From Paraburkholderia tropica (GTDB taxonomy: Bacteria; Pseudomonadota; Gammaproteobacteria; Burkholderiales; Burkholderiaceae), in NCBI RefSeq assembly GCF_900109265.1, contig NZ_FNZM01000023.1:62001-126000 (forward strand): a DNA stretch of 64,000 nt, given 5' to 3'. Under the pieces are notes generated by a model that did no database searches, had not been told where the DNA came from, and saw only the letters and a program-made list of their open reading frames with translations. This document shows, one piece after another, positions 32,417 to 41,376 of this stretch; within the stretch, counting starts at the first letter, position 1, and each line of letters begins with the position of its first letter. The translations under genes were made by a program, and so were the position numbers.

Positions 32417-33613
32417 ATGGATCCCCGCATCTCGAAGCAGCGCACGGCGCTGGTGATGGACCAACCGTTTTTCGGCGTGCTGGCGCTTCGCCTGGAGGTG
32501 GTCGAGGATGCGACATGCAAGACGTTCTGGGTGGATGGGGAATCGCTGGGGTACAACCCGGCATACCTCGCTACCCTCAACGATCATGAGTGTCGTGGCG
32601 TTCTCGCGCATGAGATCCTACATGTGGCGGGCGGGCACTGTTTCCGGCAGGGCCCGCGCGACGCTGAGCGCTGGAACGACGCGTGCGATTACGCGATCAA
32701 CCCCATTGTCAGGCAGGCTGGCATGGCATTGCCGCCAGGTTGCCTCGACGGTCCGCGCTTTCACGGCAAATCGGCAGAGGAGATTTACGCGGTCCTCACG
32801 CAGGAGGCGAGGCAGAAGGAACAGGAGAAGTCTGGCGGCAAACCGGGGGCGAACGCGCCTGGTGGGCAACAGGCACCCGCGAACGGCGCGAACACACCGT
32901 CAGCGGCTCCCGATCAATCTTCCGCACCGTCCTGCGGCGAGGTCCGCCCTTACCCGAAGGCCAGCGACAAGGCGGTAAAGGAAGCCGAATGGCAGGTGGC
33001 CACGCTTCAGGCTGCGAAAGCAGCCCAGATGCGCGGCAAACTGCCCGGAGGGCTCACTACGGTCGTAGATGAAGCGGGTGAGGCGGCGGTGGACTGGCGA
33101 CCGCTCCTGATGCGCTTTTTCCAGCATCCGACTACGGACGATTGCAGCTTTGCCATGCCGAATCGCCGTTATCTGCATCTCGGCTTCTACCTGCCAGCGC
33201 GCTACTCCCGCTCGTTGGGCACGATCGTCGTTGTCCGGGATTCCAGTGGTTCGGTCTTCGATGAGACGCAGAAGCAGTTCGCGGCGGAAATCCGGCAGAT
33301 TGCGGAAGAGCTGCGTCCGAAACGTCTGATCGTGATGGACTGCGATACCCTGGTCACCCAAATCCAGATATTCGAGGAGGGCGACCCGATCGAGATAAAG
33401 CCGGTCAAGGGCGGCGGAGGTTCCGTGTTCATCGACCCGTTCAGGGTCCTTGAGGAGATGGGCATCACGCCTGACGCGCTCGCGTATCTGTCGGACATGC
33501 TCGGGCGCTTTCCAGACTTCGACGTGACGTACCCGGTTTTCTGGGCATCCACGACCCCGTTGCGCCGCGCGCCGAAGCCCCCCTTCGGCGAAGTGGTTTA
33601 TGTCGATGCCTGA
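32417..33613 (+). CDS. Putative metallopeptidase with VWA-like C-terminal domain (DUF2201-type)
   Basis: A 398-residue protein. The N-terminal domain carries a zinc-protease signature, AHEILHVAGGHC (HExxH) followed by WNDACDYAIN. A Pro/Ala/Gly-rich linker (about residues 145-180) leads to a VWA-like domain with TIVVVRDSSGSVFDET, where DSSGS is the MIDAS-type metal site, and later LIVMDCDTLV. Such proteins are usually paired with MoxR ATPases; here the ATPase is 6 kb upstream. ATG 32417 is preferred to GTG 32411 for its spacing to GAGG. Confidence 0.8.
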   Translation: MDPRISKQRTALVMDQPFFGVLALRLEVVEDATCKTFWVDGESLGYNPAYLATLNDHECRGVLAHEILHVAGGHCFRQGPRDAERWNDACDYAINPIVRQAGMALPPGCLDGPRFHGKSAEEIYAVLTQEARQKEQEKSGGKPGANAPGGQQAPANGANTPSAAPDQSSAPSCGEVRPYPKASDKAVKEAEWQVATLQAAKAAQMRGKLPGGLTTVVDEAGEAAVDWRPLLMRFFQHPTTDDCSFAMPNRRYLHLGFYLPARYSRSLGTIVVVRDSSGSVFDETQKQFAAEIRQIAEELRPKRLIVMDCDTLVTQIQIFEEGDPIEIKPVKGGGGSVFIDPFRVLEEMGITPDALAYLSDMLGRFPDFDVTYPVFWASTTPLRRAPKPPFGEVVYVDA

Positions 33614-33646
33614 CCGAGGTCTGGTCGAGGCTGTCCCCTGCAACCC

Positions 33647-33674
33647 GCCCGGCTTTTGAGTCGGGCTTTTTTTT
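33647..33674 (+). terminator. Intrinsic terminator
   Basis: GCCCG, loop GCTTTTGAGT, CGGGC followed by eight T's. Confidence 0.75.
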
Positions 33675-33732
33675 GTCCGCAGCACAACGAAATCAGCCAT
33701 CAGCTACGCGATTCGTGTTCGGCCAGGCCGAT

Positions 33733-33786
33733 CAAAAGCTTCACAAAAAGTGGAGCTTTCTGCAAAGAGGCCGACAGGCGCCTGTC
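33733..33786. repeat. Intergenic repeat copy 2
   Basis: AAAGCTTC ... GAGCTTTCTGCAAAGAG followed by GCCGACAGGCGCCTGTC. Same layout as 2239-2295 and 44628-44679. It lies about 130 bases before the first conjugation gene. The rest of 33675-33913 shows no gene. Confidence 0.65.
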
Positions 33787-33913
33787 ACCTCCGAATCGAC
33801 GAACCAGCGCGCGATGGGCTCCTCGAAGGCCAGCGAAGACGTCACGACAAAGCTGCCGAATATAGCGGCCCTTTCGCTCCATCGCGGCGACGGCGCGCCG
33901 GAAAAATACCAGC

Positions 33914-34960
33914 ATGTCCGAAGCTGCCGATACCCCCCTCCTGCGTTTTAACCGCCTCGAAAAGAGCGCGGTCGAACTGTTCTTCGCATCGCTGCGTCCG
34001 CTACAGGAATATTTTGCAGCGCCCGACGTTGCCGAGGTGATGGTCAACCATCCGAGCGATATCTGGATCGAACGCCGTGGCGTGCTCAGTCGCCTTGATC
34101 TCGAAATCCATCCGGCGATGGTGAACGGCGCGATTCACGCGCTCGCATCGTCCGTCGAAAAGTCGGCGAGAGCAGGGACCGGCCAGGGCATTCTGAACGC
34201 CGGCCACGGCAATCTGCGTATCGCTGCCGTCATGCGACCGACCGCGATCAACGGCGACGCGTTCGCGATCCGCAAGCATCGCGACCAGAACCTGTCGCTT
34301 GGCGATTACGTGCGAGCGGGCGCGTTTTCGCGCGCGCGGGCGCGCGACGACCACGAGCACGACTTTTTCCCGCCCGGCGCTGAGAACGAAGCGTTGCAGC
34401 AGGCGCTGCGCGAAATCGTGCTCGCGCGCAAGAACATCCTCGTCGCGGGCGGGACATCTTCGGGCAAGACGACGCTGCTCAATGCGATCGGCGCAGAAAT
34501 TCCCGACACAGATCGGGTCATCACGATCGAGGACACGGCGGAGCTGAAGCTCACCGTGCCGAACCTGCTGCGACTGCTCTCGAACACCGACACTGGCGTG
34601 AGCACGCAGATGCTGGTCGCGCTCTGCCTGCGCTTTCGTCCGGACCGGATCGTCGTCGGCGAAGTGCGTGCAGGCGAAGCGTACGACCTCATCCAGGCAC
34701 TGAGCACTGGCCACGACGGCGGCATGGCGTCGGTCCACTCAAGCGACGCCCGCGGGGGCCTGCGGCGGCTCGAAAGTCTCGCGATGCTCGGCGTGCCGTC
34801 CGGCACGCGCTGGGACATATCCGACCTGCGGGAAAACATCGCCAGTTGCTTTCACTACGTCGTGCACATGAAGCGCACCGGCGAGCTGCGCCACGTCTCC
34901 GAAATTCTCGAAATCCGCGGTGCCGACAACGGCGACTACATCCTCAAACGCGTTTTCTAA
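33914..34960 (+). CDS. virB11: Type IV secretion ATPase VirB11/TrbB family
   Basis: A 348-residue secretion ATPase: Walker A VAGGTSSGKTTLLNAI (about residue 178), Asp box TIEDTAELKL, and LRFRPDRIVVGEVRAGEAYD with the Walker B Glu. The His box is HDGGMASVHSS. VirB11 forms a hexamer at the inner face of the membrane and powers pilus assembly and substrate transfer. It is the first gene of the conjugation operon, after repeat copy 2. A short acidic/Arg insertion (about residues 136-156) precedes Walker A. Confidence 0.92.
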   Translation: MSEAADTPLLRFNRLEKSAVELFFASLRPLQEYFAAPDVAEVMVNHPSDIWIERRGVLSRLDLEIHPAMVNGAIHALASSVEKSARAGTGQGILNAGHGNLRIAAVMRPTAINGDAFAIRKHRDQNLSLGDYVRAGAFSRARARDDHEHDFFPPGAENEALQQALREIVLARKNILVAGGTSSGKTTLLNAIGAEIPDTDRVITIEDTAELKLTVPNLLRLLSNTDTGVSTQMLVALCLRFRPDRIVVGEVRAGEAYDLIQALSTGHDGGMASVHSSDARGGLRRLESLAMLGVPSGTRWDISDLRENIASCFHYVVHMKRTGELRHVSEILEIRGADNGDYILKRVF

Positions 34961-34981
34961 TCCACAGGAGTGGACCAATCC

Positions 34982-35362
34982 ATGATGAAGCAACTGCTGT
35001 CTAACCTCAAACGTGCCGCCCGCCAAACCCGGGCAGCGGGCGCGTGGCTGTTCGGCCGACGCGAACTGCGCACGACACTCATCGCTGCGGCGCTGAGCGC
35101 GATTGCGCCCCTCGCGTCGGCAACTGACCTGTCAGATCTGTCGTCCGCCACGGACGTCATCTGTCTTATCTCCGGCTGGATCAGCGGCCCGTGGCTCTTT
35201 GGTATTGGCCTCGTCCTCCTGATTTTCGGCTTCATCGCCATCGCGTCGTCCGAAGGCACGATCGCCAAGATCCTCTCGGGCTGCGTGCTGGGCATCGGTC
35301 TCGCCGCCTGTGCGCTGCCGATCCTGAAAAACCACTTCAAGATCAGTTATGTCTGCACGTAA
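34982..35362 (+). CDS. virB2: VirB2/TrbC-type pilin
   Basis: A 126-residue protein with a long N-terminal signal region (ELRTTLIAAALSAIAPLASA) and two hydrophobic helices (GPWLFGIGLVLLIFGFIAIA and LSGCVLGIGLAACALPIL), the layout of VirB2 major pilins. The start at ATG 34982 is 10 bases from AGGAG; GTG 34970 is possible. It overlaps virB3 by 14 bases. Confidence 0.82.
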   Translation: MMKQLLSNLKRAARQTRAAGAWLFGRRELRTTLIAAALSAIAPLASATDLSDLSSATDVICLISGWISGPWLFGIGLVLLIFGFIAIASSEGTIAKILSGCVLGIGLAACALPILKNHFKISYVCT

Positions 35363-35681
35363 GCGCATCAAGGTCAGCCGCGCGCTCTCGCTGCCCCGGC
35401 AGATTGGCGGCGCTGATCGCGTTCTCGCGCTCGGCAACGGTCTGATCACGGTGCTGCTCTGTTATTCGTGCGGCTTCGACCTCGTCATGATCCCGGCCTT
35501 CGTTGGTCTGGGCATTGGCGTGCACATCTTCCTGCGCTGGATGAGTGCGCGGGACCCGTGGTGGCGCGTCGTGCTGATCATCTACAACCGCTACCCGGAC
35601 GTGCACGAGGCGTCGCCGATGCACAAGACCTCGGCGCGCTTTCGTCGCCCCTACGGATTCGATCAGGATCTTCCATGCTGA
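35349..35681 (+). CDS. virB3: VirB3/TrbD-type inner-membrane protein
   Basis: A 110-residue protein with a basic N-terminus, two adjacent hydrophobic segments (LITVLLCYSCGFDLVMIPAF and VGLGIGVHIFLRWM) and the DPWW motif (ARDPWWRVVLIIYNRY) typical of VirB3. It overlaps virB2 and virB4 on either side, consistent with strict co-translation. Confidence 0.82.
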   Translation: MSARKRIKVSRALSLPRQIGGADRVLALGNGLITVLLCYSCGFDLVMIPAFVGLGIGVHIFLRWMSARDPWWRVVLIIYNRYPDVHEASPMHKTSARFRRPYGFDQDLPC

Positions 35682-38155
35682 AAGCCGCAAAGCGCGGGTC
35701 GCTCAAGCGCAGCCCCGTTCACGAGATCGCGCCGTGGGCGACCATGGTGACGCCCCAGCTTGTGCTCGACAAGGACGGCTCGCTGCTGACGTCGTTCACG
35801 TTTGAGGGTATCGACGCCGATACGCCGAACGTGGGCGATATCGCCGCTGCGCGAAACAATCTCGATCACGCCTGCAAGAACTTCGACCATCGTGTTACCG
35901 CGTGGTGGCGACGCTCGAAGCGGCGCGTCAGGAGCACGATCGAGGGCGGTTTCGCGTCGCCGATGGACGCGCGCATCGACGAGATCAACCAGAAAGCGGC
36001 GACGAGCGGTCAGTACTTCCTCAATACCCATTCGGTGTCGCTTGCCTTCACGCCCGAGAGCGGCATCAACAAGTTCTTCGAGAAGGTCGGCTATCACCTC
36101 AAGGTGGGCGGCAAGTCGCTGCCGCTGGCGATCTTCGAGTCGATCCGGGATCAGCTGCTCACGCGCAACGCGTTCGCGTTCGACATCGACCAGCTCACCG
36201 CCGATATCAAACGGTTCGAGGGCGTGCTCGACGCGTGGCGCGGCGGGGTGGGGCGGCTCAAGATGAAGCGCCTCGAATTGCAGAATGCGCTCGCGTACCT
36301 GCATCAGACGGCGAACCCGTCGGTGCCGCCGCGGCGCGTCCGTTATCCGGTGACGATGCTCGACACGCATCTCACCGAATCACACGTGACCTATGGCGCG
36401 GAGCATCTGCTTTTCGAGTCCGCGCACGGCAAGCGGTTCGCAAAGATCATCGCAGTCAAGGAGTGGCTCGGGTTTCAGGAAGCGGCGCTCGACGTGCTGG
36501 GCGACGTCGACGCGGAACTCGACATCTGCGTGATGTTCCGCTTCCTCAATACGAGCCGCGCCGAGGCGTTCATCAAGGCGATGCGCAAGTTCTACAAGGT
36601 CGCTGCGATTAATCCCTGGGCGATGATCAAGCAGTACATCACGAAGGAGCAGGAAAAGAACGACAAGGGGCGCGAGACGCTCGCCACCGAGGCGGAGGAT
36701 GCACTCTCGCGGCTGACCGCCGACGGCCAGCAGTTTGGCTTCGCGAACATCTCGATCATCGTCTACGGCGAGACCGTCGACGAATGCGATCAGGCAACGG
36801 CTGACGTGGTCGGGCGGATCAGCAACGCCGGCTTTGGCGTGGTGCTCGAGGAGCGCAATCTCGGCGCGGCGTGGGCATCGACCTTGCCCGGCCGATGGGA
36901 TCAGCAAAAGCGTCTCCAGTTCGTCGAGACCGCCGCGGTGTCGGACGTTGCGCCGCTGCGTGGTGTGCATGAAGGCCCAGAGGTCAACGAATGGCTGACC
37001 CAGCAGTTCGGCCGCAAGACCGGGCCGGTTACGCTGCTGCCGACGCGGCACCGCACACTCCAGCGCGTCGTGCTGCACCATCCGAGCGGCCGCGCGCACC
37101 TGCTGGTGGTCGGTCCGAACGGCGCGGGCAAGACCATCATCCTGAACTATCTGCTGTCGCAGATGGCGCGGCACGACGCACGCCGCATCCGCTTCGATAA
37201 AGAGCGCTCCACGCGCATTCCCACTGTGCTCTCCGGCGGGCACTTCATCGACGTGACCGGCCGCTATCAGGCAGCAACGAGCGTGAATCCGCTCTCGTTG
37301 CTGTTCGACCGCCGTCACTACGAATACGTGTCCACGTGGGTGCAGATGGCGATCGAGGACGAGGATTTCAGGTGCACGCCGCAGCAGGAGCGCGAGATCT
37401 TCGAGAAGGTGATGATGCTCGGCGAGGGTTACGAGCCCGAATTCTGGACGCTCTCGTACCTGACGGCCACGCTGTCGGCGGAACTGCGCGACCGGCTCCG
37501 CATCTGGACGGCCGGAGAAAAGAACGGGCAGTACTTCGACCACAGGGACGACGCGTTTTCGCTTTCCGAGAACCTGTCTATCGAGTGTGGCGACCTCTTC
37601 CAGAACAATCCGGAGGCCGCGATCCTCTTCATGGACTACGCGTTCTACCGCATCTCGCAGTGGCTCGACGGAAAGCGCTTCACGGTGATCGAAGTCGAAG
37701 AGTGCGGCTTCTTCTTCATGTATCCGCGCTTCTACGCCCGCCTCGAATTGTGGGCAGTGACGATCCGGCGTCTGAACGCCATGCTCGCGCTCGCCACGCA
37801 GTCGCTCAAGCAGCTTGAGCGCGTGCCGAACTTCGAGATCCTGAAAGAGCAGTTGCAGAACATCGTCTATCTGGCCAATCCGGACGCACGCAGCAACCGG
37901 AGTCTGTACTCGGACATTTTTGGCCTTTCGGACGGCCAGATCGACCAGATCGCTGATGCGGTGCCCAACCGCGACTACCTGTGGGTGACGCCCACGACCT
38001 CGCGCATGCTGCAAACCAGCTTCGACAAGGAGACCCTCGCCGCAATGCGCGCCGACGGGCGTGCCCAGAACATCCTCGACAAGCACTTCACGTCGGGCGC
38101 CGAGCACTGGCGCGAAACTATATGCAGGAAATGCTCACTCTCGAATGACAGGTGA
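35675..38155 (+). CDS. virB4: Type IV secretion ATPase VirB4/TrbE family
   Basis: An 826-residue ATPase. N-terminal VirB4 domain with LDKDGSLLTSFTFEGIDADT; Walker A VVGPNGAGKTIILNYL (about residue 480); Walker B-like VIEVEECGFFF (the DE of the family appears as VEE); a C-terminal motif ATQSLKQLERVPNFEI, the TQ-containing motif of VirB4. VirB4 energises pilin extraction and assembly at the inner membrane. I chose ATG 35675, which overlaps the virB3 end; the upstream frame is a shadow. Confidence 0.92.
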   Translation: MLKAAKRGSLKRSPVHEIAPWATMVTPQLVLDKDGSLLTSFTFEGIDADTPNVGDIAAARNNLDHACKNFDHRVTAWWRRSKRRVRSTIEGGFASPMDARIDEINQKAATSGQYFLNTHSVSLAFTPESGINKFFEKVGYHLKVGGKSLPLAIFESIRDQLLTRNAFAFDIDQLTADIKRFEGVLDAWRGGVGRLKMKRLELQNALAYLHQTANPSVPPRRVRYPVTMLDTHLTESHVTYGAEHLLFESAHGKRFAKIIAVKEWLGFQEAALDVLGDVDAELDICVMFRFLNTSRAEAFIKAMRKFYKVAAINPWAMIKQYITKEQEKNDKGRETLATEAEDALSRLTADGQQFGFANISIIVYGETVDECDQATADVVGRISNAGFGVVLEERNLGAAWASTLPGRWDQQKRLQFVETAAVSDVAPLRGVHEGPEVNEWLTQQFGRKTGPVTLLPTRHRTLQRVVLHHPSGRAHLLVVGPNGAGKTIILNYLLSQMARHDARRIRFDKERSTRIPTVLSGGHFIDVTGRYQAATSVNPLSLLFDRRHYEYVSTWVQMAIEDEDFRCTPQQEREIFEKVMMLGEGYEPEFWTLSYLTATLSAELRDRLRIWTAGEKNGQYFDHRDDAFSLSENLSIECGDLFQNNPEAAILFMDYAFYRISQWLDGKRFTVIEVEECGFFFMYPRFYARLELWAVTIRRLNAMLALATQSLKQLERVPNFEILKEQLQNIVYLANPDARSNRSLYSDIFGLSDGQIDQIADAVPNRDYLWVTPTTSRMLQTSFDKETLAAMRADGRAQNILDKHFTSGAEHWRETICRKCSLSNDR

Positions 38156-38159
38156 AACC

Positions 38160-38906
38160 GTGAAAAAGCTCAATCTCCGCGCCGCGGTTGCAGCGGCAAT
38201 GCTCCTCGCCATGTCCTCGGCTGCACAGGCCCAATGGGTCGTCTTCGATCCGACGAACTTCGCGCAGAACTTCATCACGGCGGCCAAGGCCGTGAAGGGC
38301 GAGATTTATCAGGACACCAACATCGCCTACCAGTACCAGATGATGGCGAACCAGCTCCTCCAGGCGACAAACCTGAATCCGACGGCGATGAAGGCACAGT
38401 ACGACCAGATCAGCGGGGACCTCACGAGTATCAACAAATACGTGACAAACCTGACCGATCTGTACGGCAATCTCCAGCAAGGTAGCCAGTACATCTCGCA
38501 CGTTCAGAACCTGATCTCGTCGTCGGGCAAATCGCCGTCCCAGTGGCTGTCGGACATGAACGAGCTCTACAAGCAGGGCGACGCCACGGCGACCAAGCTG
38601 TTCCAGATGGGCAACGATGTGTCGTCGCACACGCAGACGCTCGCGCAGCGGCGCGCCGAACTCCAGTCGCAACTGTCGCTCAGTCCGACGCAGGAGGCGA
38701 CGGCCCAACTGACCACACATTACCTCGACATTGTGTCGAGCCAGATGTCGGACCTGCTCAACATGACCGCCGCGAAGACGCAAGGCGAGGCGCAACAGGA
38801 GGCATCCGACAATCAGGCGGCCAAAGATCGTGCGGCGGCGGCTGCAGAATTTACGGCGCGACAGGACGCGGAGCGCGCGCATCTCGGCTCGCTCCAGGCG
38901 CAATGA
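38160..38906 (+). CDS. virB5: VirB5/TrbJ-type minor pilus protein
   Basis: A 248-residue exported protein. GTG 38160 gives a clean signal peptide (KKLNLRAAVAAAMLLAMSSA, cleavage near AQAQ). The mature part is a long helical protein with the N-terminal WVVFDPTNFAQNFITAAKAV pattern of TrbJ/VirB5 proteins, rich in Gln and Ala. VirB5 proteins cap or assist the pilus. The stop overlaps the virB6 ATG (ATGA). Confidence 0.8.
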   Translation: MKKLNLRAAVAAAMLLAMSSAAQAQWVVFDPTNFAQNFITAAKAVKGEIYQDTNIAYQYQMMANQLLQATNLNPTAMKAQYDQISGDLTSINKYVTNLTDLYGNLQQGSQYISHVQNLISSSGKSPSQWLSDMNELYKQGDATATKLFQMGNDVSSHTQTLAQRRAELQSQLSLSPTQEATAQLTTHYLDIVSSQMSDLLNMTAAKTQGEAQQEASDNQAAKDRAAAAAEFTARQDAERAHLGSLQAQ

Positions 38907-39955
38907 GGTTCGACACGATGCTACCGATCCTGCTCAGGGCGCTCAGCGCGATGCTTGTGGCCGCTGTCTGCGTCGCCAGTCCCCTCGCGCTGGCGGACGA
39001 TACAACCGCCGTCGCGGCCGGCACCACAATCAGTCCCGCATCGAGTGGTAACAATACGTTCGGCGTAACGGTACAGGCAGGCGAGGTCGCCAAAGGCGCG
39101 AACGACGCGTTGACCAAGATACAAAGTTTCTTCTCCGCGATCATTCCCGCCGCCGTCACCGTCAGCCAGAGCGTCAAGAGCGAGGCCGACAAGTTCGCGG
39201 GCGGCCTGGGTCTGATCACGATGATCCTCGCGTTCGTGCGGTTCGCGGCGACCCGCGACCCAATCCAGGCGTGGACTGACCTGTTCGAAGAGCTGGCGAT
39301 ACTGGGGATCTTCGCGTCGCTGTATATCGGCTATCAGACCTTCGCGCCCGGTTTTTTCGGGTGGTTCCAGAAGCTGGCCGATCTTATCCAGACTGGGGCT
39401 GGCCAGGGGGTATTCGCCTCAATGGCGGCGGCGAGCGGCTCAGCATATGAGGCAGTAGTGACCGCCTTCAAGGGAGCGAATCCCCTTAACTTCATCGCGA
39501 TCACCATCTCGATGATACCGATGCTGGTCGCGTACATCATCCTGCTGATTACGTGTCTGGTGTTCGCCTACATGAATAACGTAGGTCTGATCCAGGCCGC
39601 TGTCGGGATCGTGATGGGGCAGATCGCTTTCGCACTCGGCTTTTCAAGTTTCACGCGGGGGTTTTTCAAGGCGTGGCTTGATTACATGATTCACGCCGGG
39701 ATGTATTGCGTGATTTCCGCGATCCTCTCGAAGCTCGTATTTGCGTCACTTGGCTCTGCGATCAGCGTGGCGGCGGCCAATGGCCTTGTAACGTCGGAAG
39801 GCGCAACGTATTGCCTCGATCTCGCGTTCTTCGTTTTCCTTCTCTCATTCGAGATCCCGAAAATGGCGGCCATGTTCGGTGGTGGCGCGAATGCTTCAGG
39901 CGGAATGTTCAAACAGGCGGCCCAGACGGCCGCGAAGGCCGCGGCGTTTCTATGA
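38903..39955 (+). CDS. virB6: VirB6/TrbL-type inner-membrane channel protein
   Basis: A 350-residue protein with an N-terminal signal-like segment and six or seven hydrophobic helices (GLGLITMILAFVRFAATRDP, LAILGIFASLYIGYQ, ISMIPMLVAYIILLITCLVF, AAVGIVMGQIAFALGFSSF, MYCVISAILSKLVFASLG, LDLAFFVFLLSFEIP), the layout of VirB6/TrbL. It ends in an Ala/Gly-rich tail. The stop overlaps the next ATG. Confidence 0.85.
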   Translation: MRFDTMLPILLRALSAMLVAAVCVASPLALADDTTAVAAGTTISPASSGNNTFGVTVQAGEVAKGANDALTKIQSFFSAIIPAAVTVSQSVKSEADKFAGGLGLITMILAFVRFAATRDPIQAWTDLFEELAILGIFASLYIGYQTFAPGFFGWFQKLADLIQTGAGQGVFASMAAASGSAYEAVVTAFKGANPLNFIAITISMIPMLVAYIILLITCLVFAYMNNVGLIQAAVGIVMGQIAFALGFSSFTRGFFKAWLDYMIHAGMYCVISAILSKLVFASLGSAISVAAANGLVTSEGATYCLDLAFFVFLLSFEIPKMAAMFGGGANASGGMFKQAAQTAAKAAAFL

Positions 39956-41376
39956 GCATGACCACTTCACACAAGCCTGGCGCGAGCGACGAACTGATGC
40001 GTCTGCACGATCGTCGCGTCGCGCTCATCCGGCAGGCGGCAAACGAGGCGAGAGACGCCGACTACCAGGCGCGGTGGGGGGATGTTCTCGCGCGCTGCGC
40101 CGACTGGTTCTCGAGCCTGCCGTACTCCCCGATGCTCTACCGCGAACCGGGCGGTGCGTTCCGGTGCACGGTCGAGACTGCGTTCTACGCAATGCGCCTC
40201 GCCGGCGGCCAGAAGTTTGGCACCAACCTCCCGTCGGAACAGCGACGTCGAATCGAGCCGCAATACAACCACGCGGTGTTCCTGGCCGCAGTCTGCTCCG
40301 GGCTTGACGAGCCGTATCGCCATTTCACGGTGGTGCGCGAGAGCGACCGGACGGAATGGAATCCAGCCGGTCACGGCGCGCTCGGTCCGTGGCTCGCTGG
40401 AAGTGCATATGCGTTGCACCGTCGCGCGCAAGCGCTGCCGGTTGAGCGCATGCGTACCGCACTTCTTGCGCAGAACCTGATTGGCCACTCGCTGCTTGCG
40501 GGATATGAAGCGTCTGTACTCGCGGAGCTATTCGGGGCGATCAACCCCATCGACAGGCCGCACGCTAACGAATCGCTGGTGCACAAGGTACTCCGGCAGG
40601 CTGTGGCGGTCGCAGCGGACTTCGACCGCAAGGCGCAGCAGGGCGTGTATGAACCGGTCCAATACCCGGTGCCGGCCGCCATCCACGTCGCCGCGGCTGT
40701 GCAGCCCGCTGTCACCCCTGCTCCTTCGCCCGCATCTACGCCAGCGGCAGCGGGAGCAGCGGGAGCAGCGGCGAGCGGCACGGCAGCCATACCACCGGCT
40801 GGCGCCCCGCCAACCGACGCTCAGGCCGCGCCGACCGTCACCGTGCCCACCGCGCCGTCTTCGACGGCCTCGGCTCCGAATGCAACGGCGGCTGCCACGC
40901 CTGTGGCCCCGACTCAGTCTCCCGCCCCCGCGTCGCCCGGTCCCACTGGGGCGACCAACGCAGACAGCTCGCCAAAACACGCTGTCTCGACGAAGCCCGA
41001 CCAGCAGATGGGCCTTCCGTTCGCTGGCGAGACGCCCGCACCGGTTGCGGTCGATCCTTCAGCGATGCGCGCGCCCGCGGCTCGCGCCGATGCGAGCGCG
41101 CAGCCGCCCAACTTCGATCAGGTTCTCGACGGGATGCCGAACATGATCCGCGAATTCTTCCGCGCGCTGCGCGAGGACGTGGCGGCGGGAACTGCAAAGG
41201 TCGCGTGGACCGACAAGGGTCTCGCCATCCCGAAGCGCCTGGTCGGCAGCTTCGGTGTGGCGAGCGACACCCTCGTAGAACACCTGCGCCGCCGCGGTCT
41301 GCTGGTTTCTAACGTGCAGGCAGAGGTCGTGCTGGCAGTGCGGGCGGGCGAACTCATCCTGGAGCGCGAAGCATGA
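39952..41376 (+). CDS. TraI_2-type (MOBH relaxase-like) protein with degenerate HD site
   Basis: A 474-residue protein. The N-terminal domain resembles TraI_2/MOBH relaxases (YREPGGAFRCTVETAFYAMR, then YNHAVFLAAVCSGLDEPYRH), but the metal-binding His residues of the HH...PGGL..H and HDxGK motifs are lost (PGG is preceded by YRE, and CSGLDEP stands in place of LHDLGK). A Pro/Ala-rich linker of ~150 residues follows, then a winged-helix-like C-terminal domain (FDQVLDGMPNMIREFFRALR ... GLAIPKRLVGSFGV). It probably binds DNA without nicking, or a true relaxase lies elsewhere. Overlaps traD by 4 bases. Confidence 0.7.
   Translation: MSMTTSHKPGASDELMRLHDRRVALIRQAANEARDADYQARWGDVLARCADWFSSLPYSPMLYREPGGAFRCTVETAFYAMRLAGGQKFGTNLPSEQRRRIEPQYNHAVFLAAVCSGLDEPYRHFTVVRESDRTEWNPAGHGALGPWLAGSAYALHRRAQALPVERMRTALLAQNLIGHSLLAGYEASVLAELFGAINPIDRPHANESLVHKVLRQAVAVAADFDRKAQQGVYEPVQYPVPAAIHVAAAVQPAVTPAPSPASTPAAAGAAGAAASGTAAIPPAGAPPTDAQAAPTVTVPTAPSSTASAPNATAAATPVAPTQSPAPASPGPTGATNADSSPKHAVSTKPDQQMGLPFAGETPAPVAVDPSAMRAPAARADASAQPPNFDQVLDGMPNMIREFFRALREDVAAGTAKVAWTDKGLAIPKRLVGSFGVASDTLVEHLRRRGLLVSNVQAEVVLAVRAGELILEREA

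Noticed and set aside
36380..38107. Long minus-strand frame opposite virB4
   Set aside because: A high-GC shadow; virB4 motifs on the plus strand are unambiguous.
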